Assembly (NCBI RefSeq): GCF_014635305.1
Contig: NZ_BMCS01000002.1
Location: forward strand, 558,001-622,000
DNA from: Williamsia phyllosphaerae
Lineage (GTDB): Bacteria > Actinomycetota > Actinomycetes > Mycobacteriales > Mycobacteriaceae
Direction: 5' to 3'
DNA: 64,000 nucleotides
Within the stretch, counting starts at the first letter, position 1, and every line of letters begins with the position of its first letter. The position numbers were made by a program, and so were the translations under genes. A model generated the notes under the pieces. That model was not told the origin of the DNA. It worked only from the letters and a program-made list of their open reading frames with translations, and did not search any database. Below are positions 34,433 to 43,562 of this stretch, piece after piece.

Positions 34433-37400
34433 TTACTGCTGCGGCCGCACGAACGGGAACGTGAGCGTGGGACGGATCGCGACACCGGAGAGCATCATGA
34501 CCAGCCGGTCGACGCCGAGTCCGAGCCCGCCGGTCGGCGGCATGGCGTAGCCGAGGGCGTGCAGGAAGTCCTCGTCCAACGACATCGCCTCGGGGTCACC
34601 ACCGGCGGCCTGCATCGACTGTCGGGTGAGCCGGTCGCGCTGGTCCACCGGGTCGGTGAGCTCGGAGTAGGCGGTTCCGAGCTCGGCGCCGAACCCGACG
34701 AGGTCCCACTGCTCGGTGAGTCGCGGATCCGAGCGATGCTTGCGAGCCAGGGGCGAGACCTCGATCGGGAAGTCGTAGTAGAACGTCGGGAACCGGGTCT
34801 GCTTCTCGACGAGGGCCTCGTAGAGCTCCATGACCATCTTTCCCGCGGACATCTCGGCGGTGGTGTCGATGCCGTGGCGGGCGCAGATCTCGGCGACGTC
34901 GGCGGCATTCGACGACGAGCTGACCGCCGACCCGCACGCCCGCGACACCGCCTCGTGGACGGTGATGATCGGCCAGGTGCCGTCGAGTTGCACGGTCTCG
35001 ATCTCGCCGGACTCCCCCGGCTGCAACGCGATCGGTTCACCGTTGACGGCGACGGCCATCGCCAGGATAAGTTCGCGGGTCAGTTCCCGCATCGAGTTGT
35101 AGTCGCCGTAGGCCTGGTACGCCTCCAGCGAGGTGAACTCCGGGTTGTGGGTGGCGTCGGCGCCCTCGTTGCGGAAGTTGCGGTTCAGCTCGAAGATCGC
35201 GCCCATCCCGCTGACGCACAACCGTTTGAGGTAGAGCTCCGGCGCGATGCGCAGGTAGAGCTGCTGGTCGTAGGCGTTGATGTGGGTCTTGAACGGTCGC
35301 GCCGAGGCGCCGCCGTGCACGGTCTGCAGCATCGGCGTCTCGACCTCGAGGAACTGGTGCGCGTGCAGGGTGTCGCGCAGCGCGCGGACTCCACGGGAGC
35401 GTTTCTGCAGCAGGTCGACCGCCGATCGACTGGTGATGAGGTCGAGCGGCCGGTCGCGGACGCGGACGTCGTCGCTGAGTTCGGCGGTCAGCTGAGGCAG
35501 CGGGTTGAGGCACTTGCCCGCCATCTCCCAGGTCGCCACCGACACCGACAACTCGCCGCTGCGCGACCCGACCACCTCTCCGGTGACGCTGATCAGGTCA
35601 CCGACATCGACGATCCGACGGAACCGATCGTGCTCACCGGGCCGCGCGGTGTCGGCGTCGGAAAGGATCTGGATGCGCGCGCCGTCGTCCTCTAGGAGGG
35701 CGAAGACCACGCCGCCGAGGTCGCGCACCGCACGGACCCGCCCCGCGATCGACACCGTGGTCGACGTCCTGGCCTCGGCCGCGAGGCCGCTGTGGGCGGC
35801 GACGATGTCGGCCACGCGATCGGTTCGCGGCACCGCGACCGGGTACGGCTCGTGCCCGGCGGCGCGAATGCCGTCGAGCTTCGTCCGCCGCGTGCGTTGC
35901 TGGTCGTTGAGCCGCGGTGGCGGGACCCGAGTGACCAGCAGGTCGCGCTCGAGCGCGTTGACGGCGTCGACGAAGCCAGTGTCGGTACGACGCGGCTGGG
36001 TGTCCGGGGTCTTGGAACCGACCAGGAACGTCGGCCCCATGTGCGGCAGGAATCCCTCCGCGACACCGACCGCGACCGCGGCCCGCATGACGGTGAGCGA
36101 GGGGTGGTAGCAGAGCATCCGCGGCAGCCACTCCGGGTGGTACTTCTGGTTCGACTTGTACAGCGTCTCCAGCTGGTAGAACTTCGACGCGAACCCGAGA
36201 ACCGAGTCCACCGTTCGGGTGACCGGACCCGCCCCCTCCCGCTCCGCGTCGGAGAACACCGAGCGGAACACCGCGAAGTTCAGCGAGATCCGTCGGATGC
36301 CGAGATCACCCGCCGACTCGATGAGCCGGGAAACCAGGTACTCGTTGACGCCGTTCTCCGCGGCGCGGTCGCGGCGCATCAGGTCGAGCGACACCCCGCG
36401 CAACCCCCACGGGACGAACGACAGGAACGCCCGGATCTCACCGTCCTGGTCGTGTGCGGTGATGATCAGGCACCGACCGTCGGCCGGGTCGCCGACACGG
36501 TTGAGCGCCATCGAGAACCCGCGCTCGGTGTCCTCGCCGCGCCACTTGTCGGCGAGGTGCTCGATGTTCGCCAGCTCGTCCGGGCTCAGCTCGCCGTGCC
36601 GCTTGATCGTGGTGGTGTAGCCCGCCGCGGTGACGCGGTTGACGGCCTGGCGCACCGGCTTCATCGAGGCGCCGCGCAGGCTGAAGTCGTCGACGTCGAT
36701 GATGGCCTCGTCGCCGATCGCGAGGACCTTGAGTCCGGCCGCGCGGTAGACCTTCGCGCCGGCCTCACTCGCCGCCAACACCGCCGCGTGCAGGCTGTGG
36801 GTGCGGCAGTTCGCGAGCCACGCCTGGACTGCGGGCAGCCATGACTCGGGCGCACCGATGGGGTCGGCGCTGGCGACGCTCACGCTGCCCACGGCCCGGA
36901 AGGTCACCGCGGCCCGGCCGTCCGGGGAGAAGACCACCGACTTGTCGCGGCGGGTGGCGAAGTAGCCCAGCGAGTCGTCCTCGCCGTTGCACAGCAGCAG
37001 TTCGCGGATGCGCAGTTCCTGCTCGGCGTCGGCGAACTCGTTGTCGCGGTTGGCCCGGTAGAGCACCATCAGCGCGAGGACCAGCGCCAGCGCCGACATC
37101 CACCCGGCCAGCACGTAGATCGGGTGGTGACCCTGGTGCCCTTGCAGCAGGGCGTCGCTCATCCCGGCGCGGTCACCGAAGGTCGACCGCAGCGCCCACT
37201 GCGCCTTCTCGTCCCAGCCCCGCAACGTGTGCGGGAAGGTGACGGTCAGCACGAACGTGATGACGAAGGACGCCGCCAGACCGCCGACGAGGACACCGAG
37301 TGCCGCGCGGACCGAGCGGTGGGCCAGCTCGGCGGTGAACGCCCGACGGGAGTAGACGAACGCGCCGAGGACGACGACGCCGACCACGAGCACCACCGAC

Positions 37401-37840
37401 GCGGTCACCGGTGAGGTCGCGAACGCGTCGTAGTCGTTGTCGGTGTCGATGTCCTCGATGAAGGTGCTCAGCAGCACGAGGACGTCGTCGATGACGGCGA
37501 GCACCATCACCGCCAGCAACGCGGTGTGCGCGGCCTTGAACCGTCGGCGCACGGCACCGGCCAGCGCGAGCACGAGCAGGATCACGAAGATGCTGGGGTC
37601 GGCGGGCACGTTGAACGCGCCGACGAGGTCGGTGAGGGCGTCGACGAACCGGAAGTGGCGGAACGGGATCGCGATCAGCGACACCACCGCGGCAATGCCC
37701 AGGAGGCGACCGGACCAGAGGGCGATCCGCTCGGCTGCGACCTGTCCGCGTTGCCCGTTCACGATCCTTCGCGACGGCGGGCGACCATCGTCAGTCGAGT
37801 TGGCACGCTTGGGTTTTGCAACCACCGGGGCAGCGGACAT
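34433..37840 (-). CDS. lysX: LysX: lysyl-phosphatidylglycerol synthase / lysyl-tRNA synthetase
   Basis: 1135 residues from the ATG at 37840 (MSAAPVVAKPKR), close to the length of mycobacterial LysX. The N-terminal half has about six to eight membrane helices, then an MprF-type GNAT-like domain (LLLCNGEDDSLGYFATRRDKS; MALNRVGD; FLSFVPWGLRGVSLDLMRRD) that transfers lysine to phosphatidylglycerol. The C-terminal half is class II LysRS: an OB fold, motif 2 FELNRNFRNEGADATHNPEFTS, and motif 3 GLGLGVDRLVMMLSG. It charges tRNA-Lys and uses it to lysinylate membrane lipid, giving resistance to cationic peptides. The fused form is typical of mycolic actinobacteria. Confidence 0.95.
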   Translation of the reverse strand: MSAAPVVAKPKRANSTDDGRPPSRRIVNGQRGQVAAERIALWSGRLLGIAAVVSLIAIPFRHFRFVDALTDLVGAFNVPADPSIFVILLVLALAGAVRRRFKAAHTALLAVMVLAVIDDVLVLLSTFIEDIDTDNDYDAFATSPVTASVVLVVGVVVLGAFVYSRRAFTAELAHRSVRAALGVLVGGLAASFVITFVLTVTFPHTLRGWDEKAQWALRSTFGDRAGMSDALLQGHQGHHPIYVLAGWMSALALVLALMVLYRANRDNEFADAEQELRIRELLLCNGEDDSLGYFATRRDKSVVFSPDGRAAVTFRAVGSVSVASADPIGAPESWLPAVQAWLANCRTHSLHAAVLAASEAGAKVYRAAGLKVLAIGDEAIIDVDDFSLRGASMKPVRQAVNRVTAAGYTTTIKRHGELSPDELANIEHLADKWRGEDTERGFSMALNRVGDPADGRCLIITAHDQDGEIRAFLSFVPWGLRGVSLDLMRRDRAAENGVNEYLVSRLIESAGDLGIRRISLNFAVFRSVFSDAEREGAGPVTRTVDSVLGFASKFYQLETLYKSNQKYHPEWLPRMLCYHPSLTVMRAAVAVGVAEGFLPHMGPTFLVGSKTPDTQPRRTDTGFVDAVNALERDLLVTRVPPPRLNDQQRTRRTKLDGIRAAGHEPYPVAVPRTDRVADIVAAHSGLAAEARTSTTVSIAGRVRAVRDLGGVVFALLEDDGARIQILSDADTARPGEHDRFRRIVDVGDLISVTGEVVGSRSGELSVSVATWEMAGKCLNPLPQLTAELSDDVRVRDRPLDLITSRSAVDLLQKRSRGVRALRDTLHAHQFLEVETPMLQTVHGGASARPFKTHINAYDQQLYLRIAPELYLKRLCVSGMGAIFELNRNFRNEGADATHNPEFTSLEAYQAYGDYNSMRELTRELILAMAVAVNGEPIALQPGESGEIETVQLDGTWPIITVHEAVSRACGSAVSSSSNAADVAEICARHGIDTTAEMSAGKMVMELYEALVEKQTRFPTFYYDFPIEVSPLARKHRSDPRLTEQWDLVGFGAELGTAYSELTDPVDQRDRLTRQSMQAAGGDPEAMSLDEDFLHALGYAMPPTGGLGLGVDRLVMMLSGVAIRPTLTFPFVRPQQ

Positions 37841-38153
37841 AAACGTCGAGCCTAGCAGCACGAACTGGCCCCCGTGCCGACATCGATCTCGACACCCGAG
37901 GGGGCCGGAGGGCCCGGCGCACAGCGCGGCCGGCCGGGGGCCACGCGTCGTCGACGCCATCGGATCGACCGACAACACGCGCAGCCGTACGGGTCACCGC
38001 CACCGGCCCTGCCCCTGTCCGATTTGCCCTGTTGGCCAACGCCTTTGACGCGACTCCCGCTCCACCCGGCCGGATGCGTCCGTATGCTCGGATCCGGTCG
38101 ACGACGACCGCCCACGCCGACCGGCGTGCGCCGACGAAGAGAGGGCGGCTGCG
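37841..38153. promoter_or_regulatory. Divergent promoter region, lysX / KimA-like permease
   Basis: 313 bp without a gene. It is very GC-rich in the left half, with G/C runs that could form local hairpins. A TATGCT at 38083-38088 is a possible -10 for the permease, without a convincing -35. I looked for the c-di-AMP (ydaO-type) riboswitch seen before some KimA genes and did not find its conserved blocks. Confidence 0.3.
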
Positions 38154-40559
38154 GTGTCCGAGGAATCGCTGGGCCGTTCACCGGGGCAGACGTCGCAACG
38201 CGCGGTCGCCGACGTCGAGTTGTCGCGCAATGTGCCGGAGTCGATCGGTTACGCGGCCAAGCGCCTCGTCCTCGGCAGGCCGATGATCACCGAGCAGCTC
38301 AAGAACGAGCGCCTGTCGAACCCGGTTGCCCTCGGGGTCCTCGCCCCCGACGCCATCTCGTCGACGGCGTACGGCAGCGAGCTCATCCTCGTCGAACTGC
38401 TCCCCTACGCCGGGCTCGCCGCGTTCTCCCTGCTGTTGCCGTTGACCGGGGTGATCCTGTGCATCCTGATCCTGGTCGCCGCGTCCTATCGCCAGGTGGT
38501 GATGGCCTACACCCGTGCCGGCGGGTCCTATGTCGTCGCGCGGGAGAACTTCGGGCCCCGGGTGGCGCAGATCGCGGCCGCGGCGTTGCTCATCGACTAC
38601 GTGGTCACCGTGGCCGTGCAGGCGTCGGCGGGGACCGTGGCCGTGGTGTCGGCGGTCAAGGTGCTCGGTCCCTACAGCCTCGAGATCACCATCGGCGTCG
38701 TTGTCGTCATGTGCTGGGTGAACCTCCGCGGGTTGAAGGAGGCCGGGCGCCCGTTCGCGATGCCGACCTACTTCTTCACCGGGATGCTGCTGCTCATGAT
38801 CGTGGTCGGCATCGTGCGCGAGGCGACCACGGGTCTGGCGAAGTACGTGCCGTCGGAGTTGCCGGGGACCGTCGCGGTGCACCAGGGCAACGGTCTGATC
38901 GCCGGGGCTACCCTGCTGATCCTGCTCCGCGCGTTCGCCAACGGCGGGTCGTCGCTCACCGGTGTCGAGGCCATCTCGAACACGGTCGGCTCGTTCCGCA
39001 AGCCGGAGGGCGCCAACGCCCGCACGGTACTGACGGTGATGGCGTGCATCCTCGGAATCCTGCTCACCGGTGTCGCCTGGTTGGCCTACGAGACCCATGC
39101 GACCCCATACGTCGACGGATATCCGTCGGTGCTCTCGGAGATCGCGCGACGCGTCTTCGGCGGCGGAGCGTTGGGCACCACCCTCTACGTGATGCTCCAG
39201 ATCGCGACCGCGGCCATCCTCTTCACCGGGGCCAACACCAGCTTCAACGGCTTCCCGGCACTGGCCAACTTCGTTGCCGCCGATCGGTTCCTGCCCCGGC
39301 AACTCACCAAGCGTGGACACCGTCTCGTGTTCTCCAACGGCATTCTCGTGCTGGCCGTCCTCGCCATCGTGCTGCTGATCACGACCGGCGGCTCGGTCAA
39401 CGCACTGATCCCGTTCTACGCGATCGGGGTGTTCACCGGATTCGCGATGGCCGGGTACGGGATGACCAAACACCACCTGACACACAAGGAATCAGGGTGG
39501 CGCCACAAGCTGTCGATCAACCTCGCCGCCGGTGTCGTCTCGACCGTGGTCGTCGCGATATTCGCCATCGCGAAGTTCACCGAGGGCGCCTGGTTGGTGG
39601 TCGTCGTGTTCCCGCTGTTGGTCTTCGGTCTGATCCGCCTGAACCGTGAGTACCGCGCCGAAGCAGCCATTCTCGAGGAGTTCCGGACCAACCGGCCCGA
39701 GCAGGTGAACTACGCCCGACACACCGCGTTCGTGCTCGTCAGTTCGGTCGATCTCGCGGTCCTCGAGGCGTTGCGGTACGGCCACGGTCTACGCGCCGAC
39801 GAACTGACCGCCGTGCACCTGATGGTCGACGCGGCCCAGGCCGAGAAGCTGCGGGCGCGATGGGAGCACTACGACCTACGGACCCCGTTGAGGATCGTCG
39901 ACTGCCCCGATCGGCGACTGACGCGCGGCGTGCAGCGCCTCGTCGTCGACGCGTTGGCCCGGGCACCGCGATCCCACGTGACGGTGCTGTTGCCGCGGCG
40001 CACCTACGCGCCGGTCCTCGGCCGGCTGCTGCACGATCGCAGCGCCGACAAGATCTCCCGTGCCGTCAGCGAGATCCCGCATGCCGCCGCGACGATCATC
40101 CCGTTCGATGTCCAGGCCGAGATCCGCAAGGCCTTCCCGGATGTCGTCGAGGAGAGGTTGACCCGAAAGATAGAGCAACTGCAGGCGCGGATCGCCCGCG
40201 ACGACGACGCCGAGTTGCGCGACCACGCCGAACCGGAGAGCCCGGCATCGACGTTGGCGATCGGCGGGCTCATGGTGGGCCATCGCGGCACCGTCGAGGG
40301 CCGCGTGCGCAACACCTTCGACAAGGTGATCGACGACACGTCGGTACACATCGTGGAGGTCGAGGACGACAGCGGTCTCCTCCGATTGCGTTTCGCCGAC
40401 GACGCCGGTTCCGACATCGTCGCCGGACAGCTGGTGCGGGCCAGCGGCAAGGCGCGCCAGGGTCGCAAGGGGGTCGTGATGGTCGACCCGTCCTACGAGA
40501 TCGTCACCGACACCGACGGCACCGACCCGGCACCGGACCCCGCATCCGACCCCGACTGA
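38154..40559 (+). CDS. KimA-like potassium/APC permease with C-terminal soluble domain
   Basis: 801 residues. About 12 membrane helices occupy residues 55-500. LAPDAISSTAYGSELILVEL on helix 1 and FANGGSSLTGVEAISN match KimA-type APC permeases, which import K+ with protons. The cytoplasmic tail (about 505-801) has a USP-like section and, near the end, a segment (about 700-785) with beta strands such as GHRGTVEGRVRN and GLLRLRFADDAG, resembling an OB-type barrel. The GTG start at 38154 has a GAGAGGG site. Amino-acid transport is an alternative. Array C follows its stop. Confidence 0.75.
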   Translation: MSEESLGRSPGQTSQRAVADVELSRNVPESIGYAAKRLVLGRPMITEQLKNERLSNPVALGVLAPDAISSTAYGSELILVELLPYAGLAAFSLLLPLTGVILCILILVAASYRQVVMAYTRAGGSYVVARENFGPRVAQIAAAALLIDYVVTVAVQASAGTVAVVSAVKVLGPYSLEITIGVVVVMCWVNLRGLKEAGRPFAMPTYFFTGMLLLMIVVGIVREATTGLAKYVPSELPGTVAVHQGNGLIAGATLLILLRAFANGGSSLTGVEAISNTVGSFRKPEGANARTVLTVMACILGILLTGVAWLAYETHATPYVDGYPSVLSEIARRVFGGGALGTTLYVMLQIATAAILFTGANTSFNGFPALANFVAADRFLPRQLTKRGHRLVFSNGILVLAVLAIVLLITTGGSVNALIPFYAIGVFTGFAMAGYGMTKHHLTHKESGWRHKLSINLAAGVVSTVVVAIFAIAKFTEGAWLVVVVFPLLVFGLIRLNREYRAEAAILEEFRTNRPEQVNYARHTAFVLVSSVDLAVLEALRYGHGLRADELTAVHLMVDAAQAEKLRARWEHYDLRTPLRIVDCPDRRLTRGVQRLVVDALARAPRSHVTVLLPRRTYAPVLGRLLHDRSADKISRAVSEIPHAAATIIPFDVQAEIRKAFPDVVEERLTRKIEQLQARIARDDDAELRDHAEPESPASTLAIGGLMVGHRGTVEGRVRNTFDKVIDDTSVHIVEVEDDSGLLRLRFADDAGSDIVAGQLVRASGKARQGRKGVVMVDPSYEIVTDTDGTDPAPDPASDPD

Positions 40560-40594
40560 CCGAACGCCCCTCGTCCCCGGGCCATCCGCCGAGC

Positions 40595-40675
40595 GTGCCG
40601 AAACGACGTTCCCATCGTGCCGAAACGGCCCACCGGGTGCGCGGTCACGGCACGGTCGGCGGGTTGTTTCGGCAC
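40595..40675. repeat. Array C: 22-bp-period palindromic repeats
   Basis: GTGCCGAAAC starts at 40595 and 40617. Inverted copies start at 40644 (GTCACGGCAC, 8/10) and 40666 (GTTTCGGCAC, exact). Spacing is 22 bp within each orientation. The outer units can form a long hairpin. The array fills the 127-bp gap between the convergent permease and NDH-2 genes, a position equivalent to arrays A and B. Confidence 0.85.
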
Positions 40676-40686
40676 GTTCGGGGCGA

Positions 40687-41997
40687 TCAGGGGTAGGGGC
40701 GACGCGCGGTGGCCGGGTCACCGAAGGTGATGGCCCGCTCGCCACGGCTCCCGGTACCCAGGGTCGACGCCCAGCCCGCGAGCGTCCACACCCGGTTGCG
40801 CCCACCGGCCAGGAAGGCGATGTGGATGAACCCCCATCCGACCCAGCCGAGGTACCCCGACAGGCGGATCGGGCCGGACTGCAGTAGCGCGTGGTGTCGC
40901 GAGATGTAGGCGGCGGTACCGAGATCGCGGTACTTGAAGGGTGCGTTCGCATCGCCCTTCTTCGCGACGTCCCGCTTGATCAGCGTGGCCGCGTGGTGCC
41001 CCGACTGCATCGCCACCTCGGCGACACCGGGCAGCTTGTCCAGACTCATCACGTCACCGACGGCGAAGATCTCGGGGTGGCCCGCGACGCGCAGATCGGG
41101 CCCGACGGGAATGGTTCCTCCGCGGGCGGGTTCGACGCCGGCGGCCGAGTTCACCGCCCCGGCGAACGGCACCGCCTCGACACCCGCGGTCCACAGCACG
41201 GTGTGCGTGTCGATCTGGACCGTCGCCTTGGTCTTCTTGTCGGTGGTGACCGCGTAGTCGGTCCCGACGTCGGTGACGTGCAGGCCCAGCCGGGTCTCGA
41301 CACCGATCTTGTCCAGTGTCCGTTGCGCTTTCGCCGACAGGCTCGGGTGGAACGACTCCAGCACCCGCTCGCCACCGTGGACGAGGACGACGGTCGCCTC
41401 GGTGGGGTCGATGGTGTCGAACTCGCGGGCCAGCGACCGGATCGCCATCTCACGGATCTGACCGGCCAGTTCCACACCGGTGGGCCCGCCGCCGCTGATC
41501 ACGAACGTCAGCCACGGCCGACGCAGGTCCGCGGTGGGCAGGGTCTCGGCGATCTCGAACGAGGAGATGATCTTGCGACGGATGGCCAGCGCGTCGTCGA
41601 CCGACTTCATCCCCGGCGCGAACTCCTCGAACGCCTCGTTGCCGTGGTACGACTGCCGCGCCCCGCCGGCCATGATCAGGTAGTCGTAGCTCAGGTCGAA
41701 CGACGATCCGTCGAACCGGCGGGCGCGGACCGTCTTCGCCTCGGCGTCGATGTCGGTGGCCTCGCCGAGCAGGACGGAGATGTTGCGCTGTTTGCGCAGC
41801 AGATGCCGCAGCGGACTGCAGATGTCGCCTTCGGAGAGCAGTCCGGTCGCGCACTGGTAGAGCAGCGGCTGGAAGACGTGACTCGTGCCGCGGTCGATGA
41901 GCGTCACCGACACCGCCGCCCTGCGCAGCTTGCGCGCGGCGAACAAACCGGCGAACCCGCCGCCGATGATCAGTACGTGGGGGCGTTGGTCAGGCAT
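40687..41997 (-). CDS. ndh: Type II NADH dehydrogenase (NDH-2)
   Basis: 436 residues from the ATG at 41997. Two Rossmann motifs are clear: VLIIGGGFAGLFAARKL for FAD and FVISGGGPTGVELAGQI for NADH. GDVMS (EIFAVGDVMSLDKL) and the AMQSGHHAA segment complete the flavin and quinone sites. The C-terminal hydrophobic stretch (GYLGWVGWGFIHIAFLAGG) fits the membrane-contact region. It oxidises NADH and passes electrons to menaquinone without pumping protons. It lies 41 bp after the macrodomain gene on the same strand, so it may be the last gene of an NAD/ADP-ribose operon. Confidence 0.93.
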   Translation of the reverse strand: MPDQRPHVLIIGGGFAGLFAARKLRRAAVSVTLIDRGTSHVFQPLLYQCATGLLSEGDICSPLRHLLRKQRNISVLLGEATDIDAEAKTVRARRFDGSSFDLSYDYLIMAGGARQSYHGNEAFEEFAPGMKSVDDALAIRRKIISSFEIAETLPTADLRRPWLTFVISGGGPTGVELAGQIREMAIRSLAREFDTIDPTEATVVLVHGGERVLESFHPSLSAKAQRTLDKIGVETRLGLHVTDVGTDYAVTTDKKTKATVQIDTHTVLWTAGVEAVPFAGAVNSAAGVEPARGGTIPVGPDLRVAGHPEIFAVGDVMSLDKLPGVAEVAMQSGHHAATLIKRDVAKKGDANAPFKYRDLGTAAYISRHHALLQSGPIRLSGYLGWVGWGFIHIAFLAGGRNRVWTLAGWASTLGTGSRGERAITFGDPATARRPYP

Positions 41998-42038
41998 GAG
42001 CCAATACTGCCTCACCCGATCCCGACCCCATCAACACC

Positions 42039-42548
42039 TCAGCCCACCGCGGCCCGCGTGAGCCGCGCGATGTCGGCCGAGTAGGCCACCAGGGTGACCA
42101 GGTCGACCGAGACCTCGGCGTCCTTGATCGCGCGGACCTGTTGCGCGACAGCGTCGTCGACCGGCCACCCGTAGGCGCCGCCGGAGACCAGCGGGAAGGC
42201 GATGGAGTCCGCGCCCAACGACCGCGCCAGCAGCAGACACCGCGAATAGGCCAGTCGCAGGATCTGCGAGCGGTCCTCGTGCCGGGACCACCGCGGTCCG
42301 ACGGTGTGGATGACCCACCGCGCAGGGAGCCGCCCGGCCGTCGTGGCGACCGCGGCCCCCACGTCGAGCCCGTCGGGCAGGGTGACGGCGCGGATCAGTT
42401 CGCATTCGCGAAGGATGTCCGGTCCGCCGGCCCGGTGGATGGCGCCGTCCACCCCGCCCCCGCCGAGCAGCGTGCGGTTGGCGGCGTTGACGATGACGTC
42501 GCTGCGCACGGCGGTGATGTCGCCCTGCGTCACATCGATGATGGTCAT
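42039..42548 (-). CDS. Macrodomain ADP-ribose hydrolase
   Basis: 169 residues forming one macrodomain. NAANRTLLGGGGVDGAIHRAGG is the ADP-ribose loop with the catalytic-site asparagine and GGGGVDGAI turn, and PLVSGGAYGWP is the second phosphate-binding loop. Enzymes of this MacroD type hydrolyse O-acetyl-ADP-ribose and ADP-ribosyl-glutamate/aspartate. The ATG at 42548 has a GAGAGGGG site and lies 20 bp after the ADP-ribosylglycohydrolase gene. The pair would remove ADP-ribose from different linkages. Confidence 0.93.
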   Translation of the reverse strand: MTIIDVTQGDITAVRSDVIVNAANRTLLGGGGVDGAIHRAGGPDILRECELIRAVTLPDGLDVGAAVATTAGRLPARWVIHTVGPRWSRHEDRSQILRLAYSRCLLLARSLGADSIAFPLVSGGAYGWPVDDAVAQQVRAIKDAEVSVDLVTLVAYSADIARLTRAAVG

Positions 42549-42568
42549 GGTGGTCCCCTCTCGTGGGA

Positions 42569-43477
42569 TCAGTTGCCGGTGATGCGGGCGGCGAGTGCCG
42601 CGAGGTCGGATGCGGTGCGCCCGGGATAGCCGTGCAGCATGTCCCGCCACCGGTCGGGCACGGCGGACGCGCCCGCGCACGCGCCGAGCAACCCGCCGGC
42701 GATGGCCGCGGTGGTGTCGGTGTCGTTGCCGGCGCGTACGCACAGTTCCAGCCCGCGCGGCAGGTCGCCGTCGGCCGCGCAGATCGCCCACCAGGCGGTC
42801 TGCAGGGCGTGTACCACCCAGCCGTTGTTCGGGAAGTCGGCGGGCGAGCCGTACTGCGCCATGTCCAGCAGGGGTTCCCAGTACGTCCGCGTGTGCGCGG
42901 GCGCATCCGTGACCCACTGTCGGAGTCCGTCACGAGAGCCGGTGCGGATGCCGTGCGCGATCGCCGCCGACCACATCTGGCAGGCCTCGCGGGCACGGTC
43001 GTCGGAGTGGGTGAGGTCGCTGATCGCGGCGGCCGCATCCGCGCAGGCGATGTCGTCGTCGAGGAACGCGAGCGCGACGGGCGCGGTCCGCATCAGCGAC
43101 CCGTTGCCGCCGGTCCGCCCGGCGATCGACGCGGCGCGCGCCGCCATCGGCACCGCCGTGCGGTCCCGTCCCGACAGCACGCTGCGCGTCTGGTTGCCGA
43201 TGTCGGGTGGGCTCGTTCCGTACCAGTCGGCGAAGGCCGCGGCGATGGCGTCGAGATCGACCCGCCCTGGCGACAATCCGGCCGCCACCCCCATGGCCAT
43301 CGACGTGTCGTCGGTCCACTCCCCCGGCGCCCAGTCGAACGGGCCACCGCCGATCATGTCGATGACGACGTCGTCGGCGGGATAGGTGAACTCGTACCCG
43401 GCACCGAGGGCGTCGCCCGCAGCCGATCCGAGCAGTGCTCCGGCAGCGCGGTCGCGCTGTGCGGCGTTCAGGATCAT
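42569..43477 (-). CDS. ADP-ribosylglycohydrolase (ARH/DraG family)
   Basis: 302 residues, all-helical. The two metal-binding blocks are GEWTDDTSMA (about 52-61) and AGNDTDTTAAIAGGLLGA near the C-terminus; GSAAGDALGAGYEF is the N-terminal signature. ARH/DraG proteins use two Mg2+ ions to cleave ADP-ribose from arginine or other acceptors. It is the first gene of the minus-strand unit controlled from the double operator at 43511-43553, and is followed by a macrodomain and NDH-2. Confidence 0.93.
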   Translation of the reverse strand: MILNAAQRDRAAGALLGSAAGDALGAGYEFTYPADDVVIDMIGGGPFDWAPGEWTDDTSMAMGVAAGLSPGRVDLDAIAAAFADWYGTSPPDIGNQTRSVLSGRDRTAVPMAARAASIAGRTGGNGSLMRTAPVALAFLDDDIACADAAAAISDLTHSDDRAREACQMWSAAIAHGIRTGSRDGLRQWVTDAPAHTRTYWEPLLDMAQYGSPADFPNNGWVVHALQTAWWAICAADGDLPRGLELCVRAGNDTDTTAAIAGGLLGACAGASAVPDRWRDMLHGYPGRTASDLAALAARITGN

Positions 43478-43510
43478 GTGATCTCCCCTCGTCCGGCCGA
43501 CTGGCGACCA

Positions 43511-43553
43511 TTAGCTCACTTCCGCGCTAAAGGTTAGCGCATGTTTGCGCTAA
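43511..43553. promoter_or_regulatory. Double operator for NrtR-like regulator
   Basis: Two tandem 20-bp dyads 23 bp apart: TTAGCTC-N6-GCGCTAA (43511-43530, one mismatch) and TTAGCGC-N6-GCGCTAA (43534-43553, perfect). The inner arms of the two also make GCGCTAA-AGG-TTAGCGC. They fill the gap between the divergent ADP-ribosylglycohydrolase and Nudix-regulator genes. The right-hand site ends 9 bp before the regulator's start, a repressor position. Confidence 0.8.
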
Positions 43554-43562
43554 AGTGCAACC

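Noticed and set aside
37841..38153. c-di-AMP (ydaO) riboswitch before the KimA-like gene
   Set aside because: I looked because KimA genes in other bacteria have one, but the conserved blocks are absent.
43541..43562. ATG at 43541 as a start for the Nudix regulator or the permease
   Set aside because: It lies inside the operator, and its frame is that of the downstream permease, not the regulator. The region up to 44314 in that frame overlaps the real Nudix gene and is Arg-rich noise.
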